64,000 nt of DNA from Methylicorpusculum oleiharenae (GTDB taxonomy: Bacteria; Pseudomonadota; Gammaproteobacteria; Methylococcales; Methylomonadaceae). Positions within the stretch are counted from its first letter, which is position 1. Each line of letters opens with the position of its first letter. A program made the translations under genes and the position numbers. The stretch covers positions 4,866,492-4,930,491 of the forward strand of contig NZ_WUTY02000001.1 in assembly GCF_009828925.2 (NCBI RefSeq). The letters run 5' to 3'. Positions 36,934 to 44,302 of the stretch are shown in pieces. The notes below the pieces were generated by a model. It made no database searches. It was given only the letters and a program-made list of their open reading frames with translations, and had not been told where the DNA came from.

Positions 36934-38363
36934 ATAGGCGCCAACTTAAGCCATAAAATATTGATTCATAGTTGAAAAATAAAGGTGTGGCCACAACATA
37001 GCGTATTTTTACCGACGAAAGTGAAAATCCCTATGATGCAGCCACAGCTAACTGATACGCATTTTGATGACTTTTTGCAAGAACTCCCGACTGATTTCCA
37101 GGCGCGGGCCTATGAATTGCAGGCGTTTGCCCGGGCACGGAAAATCCAATCACCGCTGCAGTTATTGCAATTAGTCCTGTTGTATTGCGGACTGGACTTG
37201 TCGTTGCGCAGCTGTGCCGGCGAAATCGCCAAGCTTCAGGGCTATTTGAGCGACATGGCGGTAACCAAGCGACTGGCGGCCTGCGTAGCATGGATCAAGT
37301 CGTTACTGAAGAGTGTGTTTGGACTGGATAAAAAGGTCAACAACGGCTCGTTCAATTTCATTGTGATTGACGGCTCGACCGTGCAAGAACCGGGTGCGAA
37401 CGAAACGACCTATCGCCTGCATGTGGCGATCGACTTGATGAGCTTGACACTCCGCGAGGTCAACGTCACGACCGATAAAGTCGGGGAAAGCTTGGCTCAT
37501 TATCAGTTGGCCGCAGGTGATGTCGCGCTGATGGATCGAGGCTACAACCAACCGAAGAGCTTAATTCCGTTCATTGACCGGGGCGGCGATGTCGTGCTGC
37601 GCTATAATCCGCACAGTATGACGCTTTACGAGCGGAACGACGATCCCAACGGTGTCAAAATCGCTTGGGAACAGCGCTTACGCGACTTGAACGGCCAACC
37701 GGCTGCGATACCGGTTTATCTGTGTCATCAAGACAACCGCATCGAAGGCGTGGTGCATGCGATGCCGTTACCGCCGGAACAGGCCGCCCAGGCACGCTGC
37801 AAAGCGAAACAACGCGCGCGTGATAAAGGTCGCACGGCAAGCCAAAAGACCTTGATGCTGAGCGGTTGGGTATTGGTTTTTACCTCGATTTCCGAGTCGG
37901 TGCTCGACACCAAAGCCGTCGCTGAGCTCTACCGGGTTCGCTGGCAAGTGGAACTGGTCATCAAGCGCCTGAAAAGTTTGCTCGATATCGACCGGCTACG
38001 CGCTCGTAAAAACAGCAAGCTGGCGGATTTATATTTGCACGGCAAGTTACTGTTTGCCGCAGTGACTCAAAAAATTGTGCAGCGCCGATTCGGCCGGGCG
38101 GCCACCACGATGGCCGGCGATCGTTCGATTACCCATTGGCGTTTATGGCGCACGATCGCCGATGAAATCAAATCCGGACTCACGGCTTGTTTGCCCAAAA
38201 ATGAGCGATTTATTGACGACTGTATAAAAAGCCTCTGTGAACGTCCGCGCAAGAGAAAGCTTCAGGGTTTGCCGGGGCCTGTTTCGGAGCTCATCGCTGA
38301 ACGTCGGAATTTAGGTGTTCGTTTTGCTTAATCAAGCACTTAGACCCTTAAGTTGGCGCTTAT
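36934..38363 (+). mobile_element. Complete IS4-family insertion sequence, 1430 bp
   Basis: The ends are ATAGGCGCCAACTTAAG and CTTAAGTTGGCGCTTAT, 17-bp inverted repeats with one mismatch. The 13-bp GGGGGCCATCCCC occurs directly on both sides (36921-36933 and 38364-38376), in line with the 10-13 bp duplications of the IS4 group. One intact transposase gene fills the element, so it may still be active. Confidence 0.9.
37033..38331 (+). CDS. IS4-family DDE transposase
   Basis: A 432-residue transposase. The DDE residues can be placed: D in V-I-D-G-S-T near residue 112, D in A-L-M-D-R-G-Y near 166, and E in the IS4 signature Y-R-V-R-W-Q-V-E-L-V-I-K-R-L-K, which fits the Y-(2)-R-(3)-E-(6)-K spacing exactly. 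In-frame GTG codons at 37021 and 36985 would extend the N-terminus; the ATG pair at 37033/37036 is preferred. The reading frame is uninterrupted to 32 bases before the right end. Confidence 0.93.
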   Translation: MMQPQLTDTHFDDFLQELPTDFQARAYELQAFARARKIQSPLQLLQLVLLYCGLDLSLRSCAGEIAKLQGYLSDMAVTKRLAACVAWIKSLLKSVFGLDKKVNNGSFNFIVIDGSTVQEPGANETTYRLHVAIDLMSLTLREVNVTTDKVGESLAHYQLAAGDVALMDRGYNQPKSLIPFIDRGGDVVLRYNPHSMTLYERNDDPNGVKIAWEQRLRDLNGQPAAIPVYLCHQDNRIEGVVHAMPLPPEQAAQARCKAKQRARDKGRTASQKTLMLSGWVLVFTSISESVLDTKAVAELYRVRWQVELVIKRLKSLLDIDRLRARKNSKLADLYLHGKLLFAAVTQKIVQRRFGRAATTMAGDRSITHWRLWRTIADEIKSGLTACLPKNERFIDDCIKSLCERPRKRKLQGLPGPVSELIAERRNLGVRFA

Positions 38364-38421
38364 GGGGGCCATCCCCGCGATTGAACCTCCTAAGATCGCG
38401 GGCATAGCCCGCTCCTACAAC
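38364..38421. repeat. Right fragment of the palindromic repeat split by the IS element
   Basis: Starts with the second copy of GGGGGCCATCCCC, then GCGATT and, after a short loop, ATCGCGGGC, ATAGCCCGCTCCTAC. The reconstituted palindrome has arms TTGTAGG...GCGAT of about 26 bp with four differences. It lies upstream of the di-haem peroxidase gene. Confidence 0.75.
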
Positions 38422-38497
38422 ATCACCTACCGATGAAAGTGCCCGGTCACGGCGCTTTTTAGTATAAACTCCAGAATCAGCCACAGGAAGATTGATT

Positions 38498-39628
38498 ATG
38501 CGTAAATGCTTTATCCCTATCTTGATAACCTGCATTCTGTGCGCGTGCTCGGATCAACCCGAGTCCCCATCTGTTTTAAAACTATCGCCTTCGGGAAATC
38601 CTTTATTGGGATTGCCACCTTTGGCGATACCGGAAAACAATCCACAAACACCTGAAAAATCAGCGCTGGGAAAACAGCTCTTTCAAGACAAGCGCTTCAG
38701 TGCCGATGACAGCGTCAACTGCGCGCGCTGCCATGTCCCGGCCAATGCTTTCATCGACTCGTTGCCGGTTGCAGCAGGCATCAAAGACCAATTCGGCACC
38801 CGCAACAGTCCCAGCGTCATCAATGCCGCATTTTATACGCATCAATTTTGGGACGGCCGCAGGGACTCATTGGAAGAACAGGCCAAAGACCCTTTCGTTA
38901 ACGTCATAGAACACGGCCTCAGCGATCACCGAAAAATCGTTGACATTGTCCGCACCGATCCGGACTATATCAAGCAATTCAGGCAGGTATTTGGTCTGGA
39001 GCCCGCACAAATTTCGATTGATCAGGTTGTCATGGCCATCGCCGGCTTTGAACGTACCCTGATCGCAGGAGACAGCCCATTCGACCAGTATCGCTTCGGC
39101 GGCGACAGCCATGCGCTCAATGATGCGGCCATTCGCGGCCTGGCGGTATTTCAAGGCAAAGGCCGATGCACCAGCTGTCATAAAATTGCAGAAACCAGCG
39201 CCCTCTTCACGGACAACCAGTTTCATAACTTGGGTATAGGTTTCGGCAAAATCGCAGGCAAACTGACCGGTCTCATCAAGGCAACAAGACAGACTGAAGG
39301 TAAAATTGATGCACCCGTGTTAACCAACGCCGAACTCTCGGAATTGGGTCGTTATGCGGTTACCGGTAATAAAGCTGACTTGGGCCACTTTAAAACGCCG
39401 ACTTTACGCAATATTGTCCTGACTGCGCCTTATATGCATGACGGCAGTTTGGCAAACCTTGCAGAAGTCATCGAATTTCACAATCAGGGCGGTTTTGCCA
39501 ATCCATTTCTGGATACCGAAATGCGCCCCTTGGGTTTGACTCAACAGGAAAAATCGGATTTGGCCGCCTTTATGGAAGCATTGACCAGCAGCCAATTTGC
39601 CGATGCCAATTATTTTAAGCAGCGATAA
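38498..39628 (+). CDS. Di-haem cytochrome c peroxidase/MauG family lipoprotein
   Basis: A 376-residue periplasmic protein with two haem c sites: C-A-R-C-H near residue 77 and C-T-S-C-H near 222. The lipobox-like L-C-A-C near residue 18 suggests a lipoprotein. W-D-G-R-R-D-S-L-E-E-Q-A near 120 and the final M-H-D-G-S-L-A-N-L-x-E-V-I-E-F-H-N-x-G-G block near 310 are typical of bacterial CcP/MauG proteins. It reduces hydrogen peroxide or acts on an unknown partner. AGGAAG lies before the ATG at 38498; the frame continues upstream to a TTG at 38492. Confidence 0.92.
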   Translation: MRKCFIPILITCILCACSDQPESPSVLKLSPSGNPLLGLPPLAIPENNPQTPEKSALGKQLFQDKRFSADDSVNCARCHVPANAFIDSLPVAAGIKDQFGTRNSPSVINAAFYTHQFWDGRRDSLEEQAKDPFVNVIEHGLSDHRKIVDIVRTDPDYIKQFRQVFGLEPAQISIDQVVMAIAGFERTLIAGDSPFDQYRFGGDSHALNDAAIRGLAVFQGKGRCTSCHKIAETSALFTDNQFHNLGIGFGKIAGKLTGLIKATRQTEGKIDAPVLTNAELSELGRYAVTGNKADLGHFKTPTLRNIVLTAPYMHDGSLANLAEVIEFHNQGGFANPFLDTEMRPLGLTQQEKSDLAAFMEALTSSQFADANYFKQR

Positions 39629-39728
39629 AGCGGTTGTCGCAACACTTTGAAATAGGCAATTGATGAATTGGGGGAGTTAAGGTTGGCACTGTTTACACCA
39701 GTAGTGCTGTCACCCCGGAAAATGAAAG

Positions 39729-39815
39729 CCCGTAGGGCGGATAAGGCGATAGCCGCATCCGCCAAGCCGTTAAAGGTGGATGCGTTATCGCTTATTCACG
39801 CTACCCATCTGCCTC
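39729..39815. repeat. Palindromic repeat of the GTAGGGCGGATAAGG type
   Basis: GTAGGGCGGATAAGGCGATA and a near-complement GGATGCGTTATCGCTTATTC about 50 bases later form an imperfect hairpin. It fills most of the gap between the peroxidase gene and the convergent small coiled-coil gene; the remaining 39629-39728 shows no gene. Confidence 0.6.
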
Positions 39816-39868
39816 CCTGACTTTCACGGTAACGCGAACAATGCCTTGATCTTTTGTAAACGGCGCAA

Positions 39869-40117
39869 TCAAACCGGAAAAAAAGCTTTTAGAATCAAGG
39901 TCAAGATGCCACCCAGCACCAAACCTACCATCCATTTAATAACCAACAATTCGCGCTCCAGACGATTAACAACTGATTTTGTCGCCAACTGTGAATCCAT
40001 TGCTTCGGAAAAAGCAGCCACTAAGGCCTCTGCTTCAGCTTTAGCCTGTTCTTCAGGCACTCCGCCAGCTTTGAGCCGTTCAACATATTTTAAAGTATCA
40101 AAATTCATAGTCGCCAT
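39869..40117 (-). CDS. CCDC90/DUF1640-like coiled-coil membrane protein
   Basis: An 82-residue protein: M-A-T-M-N-F-D-T-L-K-Y-V-E-R-L-K-A-G-G-V-P-E-E-Q-A at the start, a long helix with Ala/Glu heptads (residues 20-58) and a C-terminal membrane segment (about 62-80). This is the small bacterial form of the DUF1640/CCDC90 family. Role unknown; it is tail-anchored. The ATG at 40117 or 40108 is likely; the frame is open to 40159. Confidence 0.75.
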   Translation of the reverse strand: MATMNFDTLKYVERLKAGGVPEEQAKAEAEALVAAFSEAMDSQLATKSVVNRLERELLVIKWMVGLVLGGILTLILKAFFPV

Positions 40118-40157
40118 GATAATAACGGGTAAGAAATAACAGCGTCCGAGTAAAATC

Positions 40158-40312
40158 ATTTTGTCACTATTTAGCGAAGCAACAAAACAAAGTTAATGCC
40201 CCGTGTAGGTTGCGGTTGGCGATAGCCAACCCAACATTTCAAGGCCATGGCGTCAATTGTTGGGTTGCGAAAAGCATGCAACCCAACCTACTTTGAGCCC
40301 GAGTGACAAAAT
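40158..40312. repeat. Copy (b) of the TAGGTTG repeat family with flanking inverted ends
   Basis: Core GTAGGTTGCGGTTGGC (40205 on) to GCAACCCAACCTAC (ending 40291), preceded by the ATTTAGCGAAGCAACAAAAC arm. ATTTTGTCACT at the left (40158-40168) is inverted as AGTGACAAAAT at the right (40302-40312), giving candidate terminal repeats. Confidence 0.75.
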
Positions 40313-40320
40313 TTGTCACT
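40302..40320. repeat. Perfect 9-bp inverted repeat AGTGACAAA-A-TTTGTCACT
   Basis: Two 9-base arms with a single central base, about 180 bases upstream of the pilin promoter. TTTGTCACT also occurs at 40160-40168. It could be a regulator dyad or the remnant of repeat ends. Confidence 0.45.
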
Positions 40321-40367
40321 TTCGGACACGATAACGCAACCCTCACCGCGCCAGGTTCCGTTAATCG

Positions 40368-40394
40368 AATAAATCGCCTATCGATTTATTTTTT
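40368..40394 (+). terminator. Hairpin plus T-run upstream of pilA
   Basis: AATAAATCG and CGATTTATT pair around CCTAT and run into TTTTTC on the plus strand. No rightward gene ends nearby, so it may insulate pilA from upstream transcription or end an unannotated short RNA starting in 40313-40367. The stem is AT-rich. Confidence 0.45.
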
Positions 40395-40502
40395 CTTTAG
40401 CCCGGCCTAGACCTCAATGCTTGCACGCCACATCACTAAATTCACTGAATTACCGACAGCCAAGCCCTGATTAGCGCAATCGTTTTTATTAATTATTAAC
40501 TT

Positions 40503-40518
40503 TGGCATAGCTAATGCT
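40503..40518 (+). promoter_or_regulatory. Sigma-54 (RpoN) promoter of pilA
   Basis: TGGCATAGCTAATGCT fits the -24/-12 pattern TGGCAC-N5-TTGCA with the invariant GG and GC at the correct 10-base spacing. Transcription would start around 40530, about 35 bases before the pilA ATG. RpoN with a PilR-type activator controls pilA in many gammaproteobacteria. Confidence 0.75.
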
Positions 40519-40565
40519 TTAATCATCTCGAAACGAATTGACTCCCCCAACGAAGGAAATTAACT

Positions 40566-40997
40566 ATGAAAATTCAAATGCAAAAAGTACAACAAGGTTT
40601 TACGTTAATCGAGTTAATGATCGTGGTCGCGATCATCGGCATCTTGGCGGCTGTAGCGATTCCGGCTTATCAGGATTATCTGGCCAGAGCTCAAGCGGCT
40701 GAAGGTGCATCTTTATTAGGTGGTTTAAAAACTGGGGTAGCAGAATGGTACGCAACTAACGGAAACTTGCCTACCACAGGTCAAATAAACGCTGTAACCA
40801 CGGGTAAGTATATAAGTGGCATTGCATTAGCAGGCAATACATATACTGCTACTTTCAGAAGTACACCTGGAAGTGTGAATGCGAAATTAGCAGGTGAAAC
40901 CATTGGTATGACTTTTGATACATCCGGATCTACTAGCTTTACTTGGACATGCTCAATGGACCAAGCTGTTAGACCAAGCGTTTGCCCAGCACCATAA
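40566..40997 (+). CDS. pilA: Type IV major pilin PilA
   Basis: A 143-residue type IVa prepilin. A short leader ends in Q-Q-G, followed by the N-methylated [22 protein letters not shown] assembly helix with Glu5. A C-terminal disulfide loop is formed by [12 protein letters not shown]; the short loop and Thr/Ser-rich sequence before it are potential modification sites. GAAGG lies before the ATG. The leader is cleaved and Phe1 methylated by PilD. Upstream sigma-54 promoter; downstream terminator shared with the next gene. Confidence 0.97.
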   Translation: MKIQMQKVQQGFTLIELMIVVAIIGILAAVAIPAYQDYLARAQAAEGASLLGGLKTGVAEWYATNGNLPTTGQINAVTTGKYISGIALAGNTYTATFRSTPGSVNAKLAGETIGMTFDTSGSTSFTWTCSMDQAVRPSVCPAP

Positions 40998-41003
40998 TAA
41001 TAA

Positions 41004-42932
41004 ATGCTCTCAACCGAGCAATTGAAACCAAAGCCCCTGCTCATGCAGGGGCTTTTTTTATGCCTGATTACTCTCCTCTATTGCTGGATCAGTTTACCCG
41101 GATTGGCGGGTGGATTCATTCTGGACGACTGGCCCAACCTTGATGGACTGGAACAGGTTAAAACGCACATCAGCCCCTTGCAATTCTCATTGAGCGGGGT
41201 CTCCAGTCAATTAGGTCGTCCGTTTAGCTTACTCACGTTTGCGCTACAAGCCGAACACTGGCCGCACAATCCTTTTCCTTTCAAACTGGCCGGTCTGGGT
41301 ATTCATATCGCGAACGCCTGGTTAATTTATCGGTGCTGTTATCTTATTGCGCAGATTAGAGTCTGGCCGCAGCGTTCAGCCTTGATTTTTGCCGGTACCG
41401 TTTTCACCTTGTGGCTGTTCCACCCGCTTAATATCAGCACCGTATTTTATGTGGTTCAGCGGATGACGCTGTTGGCGGCGTTTTTTTCATTGCTTGGCGT
41501 GACTGCCTTTTTATGGGGCTTCAGAATTTCCATATCGGGCCAAACCGTCAAAGGTTTAGTCATCGCCACGTTGGGCATTGCCTTGACTTACAGCCTGGGC
41601 ATCCTTTCCAAAGAAAACGCAGTATTGACCGGCTTGGGTATCAGCGTGCTTTATTGGCTTTTGTTACGCAACCAGAAGCGTTCTTTACTTTGGGACAGTT
41701 GGATTATCATTTTAGGTGTCATGCCTTCGCTGATTATTTTAATTTATTTATGCTTTGACCTGAACCATTACACGCGTTCGGATTTCACCCCATTTCAGCG
41801 TTTATTGACTGAATCGGTCATCTTGCTGGACTATGTTGACAAAATCCTGCTGCCCACACCTAACAAACTGAATATTTTTAATGACGGCTTTCCTGTTTAT
41901 AGAAACGTACTCGACTCTTTTGTCACTATCAAAGCAGTAATACTGTGGTTGGTTACCATCGCCTTAGCGATTGTATTTAGACAGCGCGTCCCTTTTTTAG
42001 CCTTTGCACTTTTTTGGTTTTTATCCGGACACCTGCTTGAATCCAGCATATTCGGCCTCGAGCTGTATTTTGAGCATCGCAATTATTTGCCAAGCGTCGG
42101 CATCATTATCGGCATAGTCGGTACCCTCATGGATATCAACCATAAAGCCCTTCGTTATTCCAAAAGCATTAAAGACGGCATCCGGTATTCATCAATAGGC
42201 TTGCTATCGCTGATGTCACTGGGTTACATGCTGGTTTACGGCGCGGAAGTTTCAACCTGGCGATCACCCGGTGCATTAGCCATTTCAGCATTAACCGAGC
42301 GGCCCAATTCTTTACGCGCCCATCAGGAAGCGGCTGCCTTTTTTGCCAATAGCGGCGATTTTTCCAGTTCATCGTTATTAGCCCATACCATTGAAAAAAA
42401 ATGGCCTAATTACCCGGGAACCTACAGCCAGCTCGTGATGTTGCAATGTATGGATAATAATGTAAGGGTGCCTGCCAATGAAGCCATTAAACAGCGGTTG
42501 CAAACCGGCAGATTCGATAGAGGCACATTGGACAGTTGGAAACAAATATATGATTTTAAAAAATCAGGCCACTGCCCAACACTTAACTGGGATCAATACC
42601 GAGCGTTTCTTGATCAATTGCTGAACAACGCAAGTTACAACAGCCAAAAAGAAGACTTGGTTATTTTGCTGGCATTGAGTTACAACGCCGAAGAAAAGTA
42701 CTCTGAAGCGGCAACCTCGCTGGATAAAATCACAGAAGACAGGGTCAGCCTGGACTTTTTAATTTTTAAGGCAAAATTCTATGCCATGGCCGGTTTAAAA
42801 CAAGAAGCGCTGCAATTACTCAAACGCACTAGAACGCAACATACCAAAGACCTAAAAAACTGGTTACCGCGAAAAAATCAGGTCAACGACCTGGAACAAC
42901 AAATTTTAACCAGTATAAGTAGCCCTGAATAA
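41004..42932 (+). CDS. Putative GT-C membrane glycosyltransferase with TPR tail (possible pilin glycosylation)
   Basis: A polytopic protein of up to 642 residues with about 11 hydrophobic segments (residues 16-400) and a soluble C-terminal half with helical repeats like TPRs. The first loop carries I-L-D-D-W-P-N-L, the paired acidic motif of GT-C enzymes, and F-E-H-R-N-Y-L-P-S-V-G near 350 resembles the TMTC/DUF1736 proteins that use polyprenol-linked sugars. Position right after pilA suggests modification of pilin, like TfpW-type enzymes. Start is uncertain: ATG 41004 has no ribosome binding site, and ATG 41043 lies inside the pilA terminator hairpin. Confidence 0.65.
   Translation: MLSTEQLKPKPLLMQGLFLCLITLLYCWISLPGLAGGFILDDWPNLDGLEQVKTHISPLQFSLSGVSSQLGRPFSLLTFALQAEHWPHNPFPFKLAGLGIHIANAWLIYRCCYLIAQIRVWPQRSALIFAGTVFTLWLFHPLNISTVFYVVQRMTLLAAFFSLLGVTAFLWGFRISISGQTVKGLVIATLGIALTYSLGILSKENAVLTGLGISVLYWLLLRNQKRSLLWDSWIIILGVMPSLIILIYLCFDLNHYTRSDFTPFQRLLTESVILLDYVDKILLPTPNKLNIFNDGFPVYRNVLDSFVTIKAVILWLVTIALAIVFRQRVPFLAFALFWFLSGHLLESSIFGLELYFEHRNYLPSVGIIIGIVGTLMDINHKALRYSKSIKDGIRYSSIGLLSLMSLGYMLVYGAEVSTWRSPGALAISALTERPNSLRAHQEAAAFFANSGDFSSSSLLAHTIEKKWPNYPGTYSQLVMLQCMDNNVRVPANEAIKQRLQTGRFDRGTLDSWKQIYDFKKSGHCPTLNWDQYRAFLDQLLNNASYNSQKEDLVILLALSYNAEEKYSEAATSLDKITEDRVSLDFLIFKAKFYAMAGLKQEALQLLKRTRTQHTKDLKNWLPRKNQVNDLEQQILTSISSPE
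41031..41059 (+). terminator. pilA terminator lying inside the glycosyltransferase frame
   Basis: AAGCCCCTGC, loop TCAT, GCAGGGGCTT, then a run of seven Ts: a textbook intrinsic terminator 34 bases after the pilA stop. It overlaps codons 10-19 of the downstream open frame. Confidence 0.85.
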
Positions 42933-42956
42933 GGGGTGATCTAAAGGCATTTAAAC

Positions 42957-43245
42957 AACGTAACAAAACAAAAGCGTTGCTCAATGTAGGTTGCGGTTGG
43001 CGAAAGCCAACCCAACAGCTCAATGCCATAGCTTTAATTGTTGGCTATGTTCGCGTTAGTAGTTGAAAGTAAATCAACACCGTCATTCCGGCAGGGATTG
43101 CCGGAACCCAGGTCACAAGGATGTGAAAGCCCAACGCCATCCAAGGCTTCTGGACCCCGGCATTCCCTGCCGGGGCGACGCCTACTATTAACGCGAACAT
43201 AGCCTAATTGCTGGGTTGCGAAAAGCAGGCAACCCAACCTACCCT
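42957..43245. repeat. Copy (c) of the TAGGTTG repeat family, interrupted by a MITE
   Basis: The left part (42957-43042) reads AACAAAACAAAAGC, GTAGGTTGCGGTTGGC ... TTTAATTGTT; the right part (43205-43245) continues TAATTGCTGGGTTGCG ... CAACCCAACCTAC. Removing 43043-43204 and one 8-bp duplication restores a repeat colinear with copies at 40.2 and 56.0 kb. Confidence 0.8.
43043..43204. mobile_element. MITE copy 2, 162 bp, nested in another repeat
   Basis: Perfect 16-bp terminal inverted repeats GGCTATGTTCGCGTTA and TAACGCGAACATAGCC. The flanks are TAATTGTT (43035-43042) and TAATTGCT (43205-43212), an 8-bp target duplication with one difference. The interior is about 85-90 percent identical by eye to copy 1 at 34983-35149. 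No coding capacity. Confidence 0.85.
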
Positions 43246-43375
43246 GCTAAATAAGAGTCCCGTCTTAAACTTACTCCTGCACCTGTATAATCCTCCCCTT
43301 TCTTCTTGATCTGCTAAACTTCAGTCCGGTCGATTGTTTTAGGTAATAACCTTAACCCAACAATTCACAGTAATC

Positions 43376-44302
43376 TTGAATCCAGCAAACTCATCATCTG
43401 ACAATTTTGTGAAGTCCAATAATCAACTCAGCATTGTGCTCCCGGCTAAAAACGAAGCGGCGAACCTGCCGGAATTGTTAACACAATTGAAGGCGATCGT
43501 GCCTGATGCTGAAATTTTGGTGATTGATGACGGTTCTACCGATAACACGGCTCAAATTGCTCAAAATGCCGGCGCCAAAGTCATTAGCCACCCTTACAGC
43601 CAAGGCAATGGGGCTTCGATCAAAACCGGCGCCAGAAATGCGCGGGGTCAGATACTGATATTCATGGATGCCGACGGCCAGCATAATCCGCAAAACATTC
43701 CCGCACTATTAGCGAAACTGGATGAAGGTTATGACATGGTGGTGGGAGCCAGACACGTCAGCACGCAAGCCTCCTGGTTCAGAAAAATAGGCAATTCATT
43801 TTATAACCGGCTGGCTTCGTTGATGACAGGCCATAAGATTGAAGATCTTACCTGCGGTTTTCGGGCGGTCAAAGCGAATAAATTCAGAAAATTTCTTTAC
43901 CTTTTGCCCAACGGCTTTTCTTATCCGACGACCAGCACCATGGCTTTTTTCCGCTCCGGCTTTCCGGTCGCCTATGTGCCTATCCATGCCGGAAAACGGG
44001 AAGGCAAAAGCCATATCCGCCTGCTACGTGACGGTGTTCGATTTTTTATCATCATCCTGCGAATTGGGGCGCTTTTTTCCCCTATGCGTTTATTTTTACC
44101 GATCAGCGGTTCGGTCTTTTTAATAGGCATCAGCTACTACGCCTATACCTATTTTACGACCAGCCGGTTTACCAACATGAGCGCTTTGCTCATTCTGTCT
44201 TCCTTAATCATCTTTTTGATAGGCATTCTCTCCGAACAAATTTCATCCCTTCATTATCGCGATGCAGAACGTAATGAAAAAGATCCTGCTGGTAACCCGT
44301 AA
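43376..44302 (+). CDS. Family 2 glycosyltransferase (polyprenyl-phosphate sugar type)
   Basis: A GT-A enzyme of the dolichyl/polyprenyl-phosphate mannosyltransferase group, up to 308 residues. The N-terminal L-P-A-K-N-E-A-A-N-L, the D-D-G-S-T-D-N-T-A motif near residue 57 and D-A-D-G-Q-H-N-P near 99 are the nucleotide-sugar and metal sites; two C-terminal hydrophobic segments (about 225-245 and 255-285) anchor it. It would make the lipid-linked sugar donor for a GT-C enzyme, which fits the putative one upstream. The TTG at 43376 or GTG at 43409 may be the start. It overlaps the next gene by 29 bases. Confidence 0.85.
   Translation: MNPANSSSDNFVKSNNQLSIVLPAKNEAANLPELLTQLKAIVPDAEILVIDDGSTDNTAQIAQNAGAKVISHPYSQGNGASIKTGARNARGQILIFMDADGQHNPQNIPALLAKLDEGYDMVVGARHVSTQASWFRKIGNSFYNRLASLMTGHKIEDLTCGFRAVKANKFRKFLYLLPNGFSYPTTSTMAFFRSGFPVAYVPIHAGKREGKSHIRLLRDGVRFFIIILRIGALFSPMRLFLPISGSVFLIGISYYAYTYFTTSRFTNMSALLILSSLIIFLIGILSEQISSLHYRDAERNEKDPAGNP

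Noticed and set aside
36985-37032. N-terminal extension of the IS4 transposase from GTG 36985
   Set aside because: The extension is unlike transposase sequence and the ATG pair at 37033/37036 is a better start.
43034-43237. 67-codon frame on the minus strand
   Set aside because: Lies within the MITE and its flanking repeat; no coding evidence.
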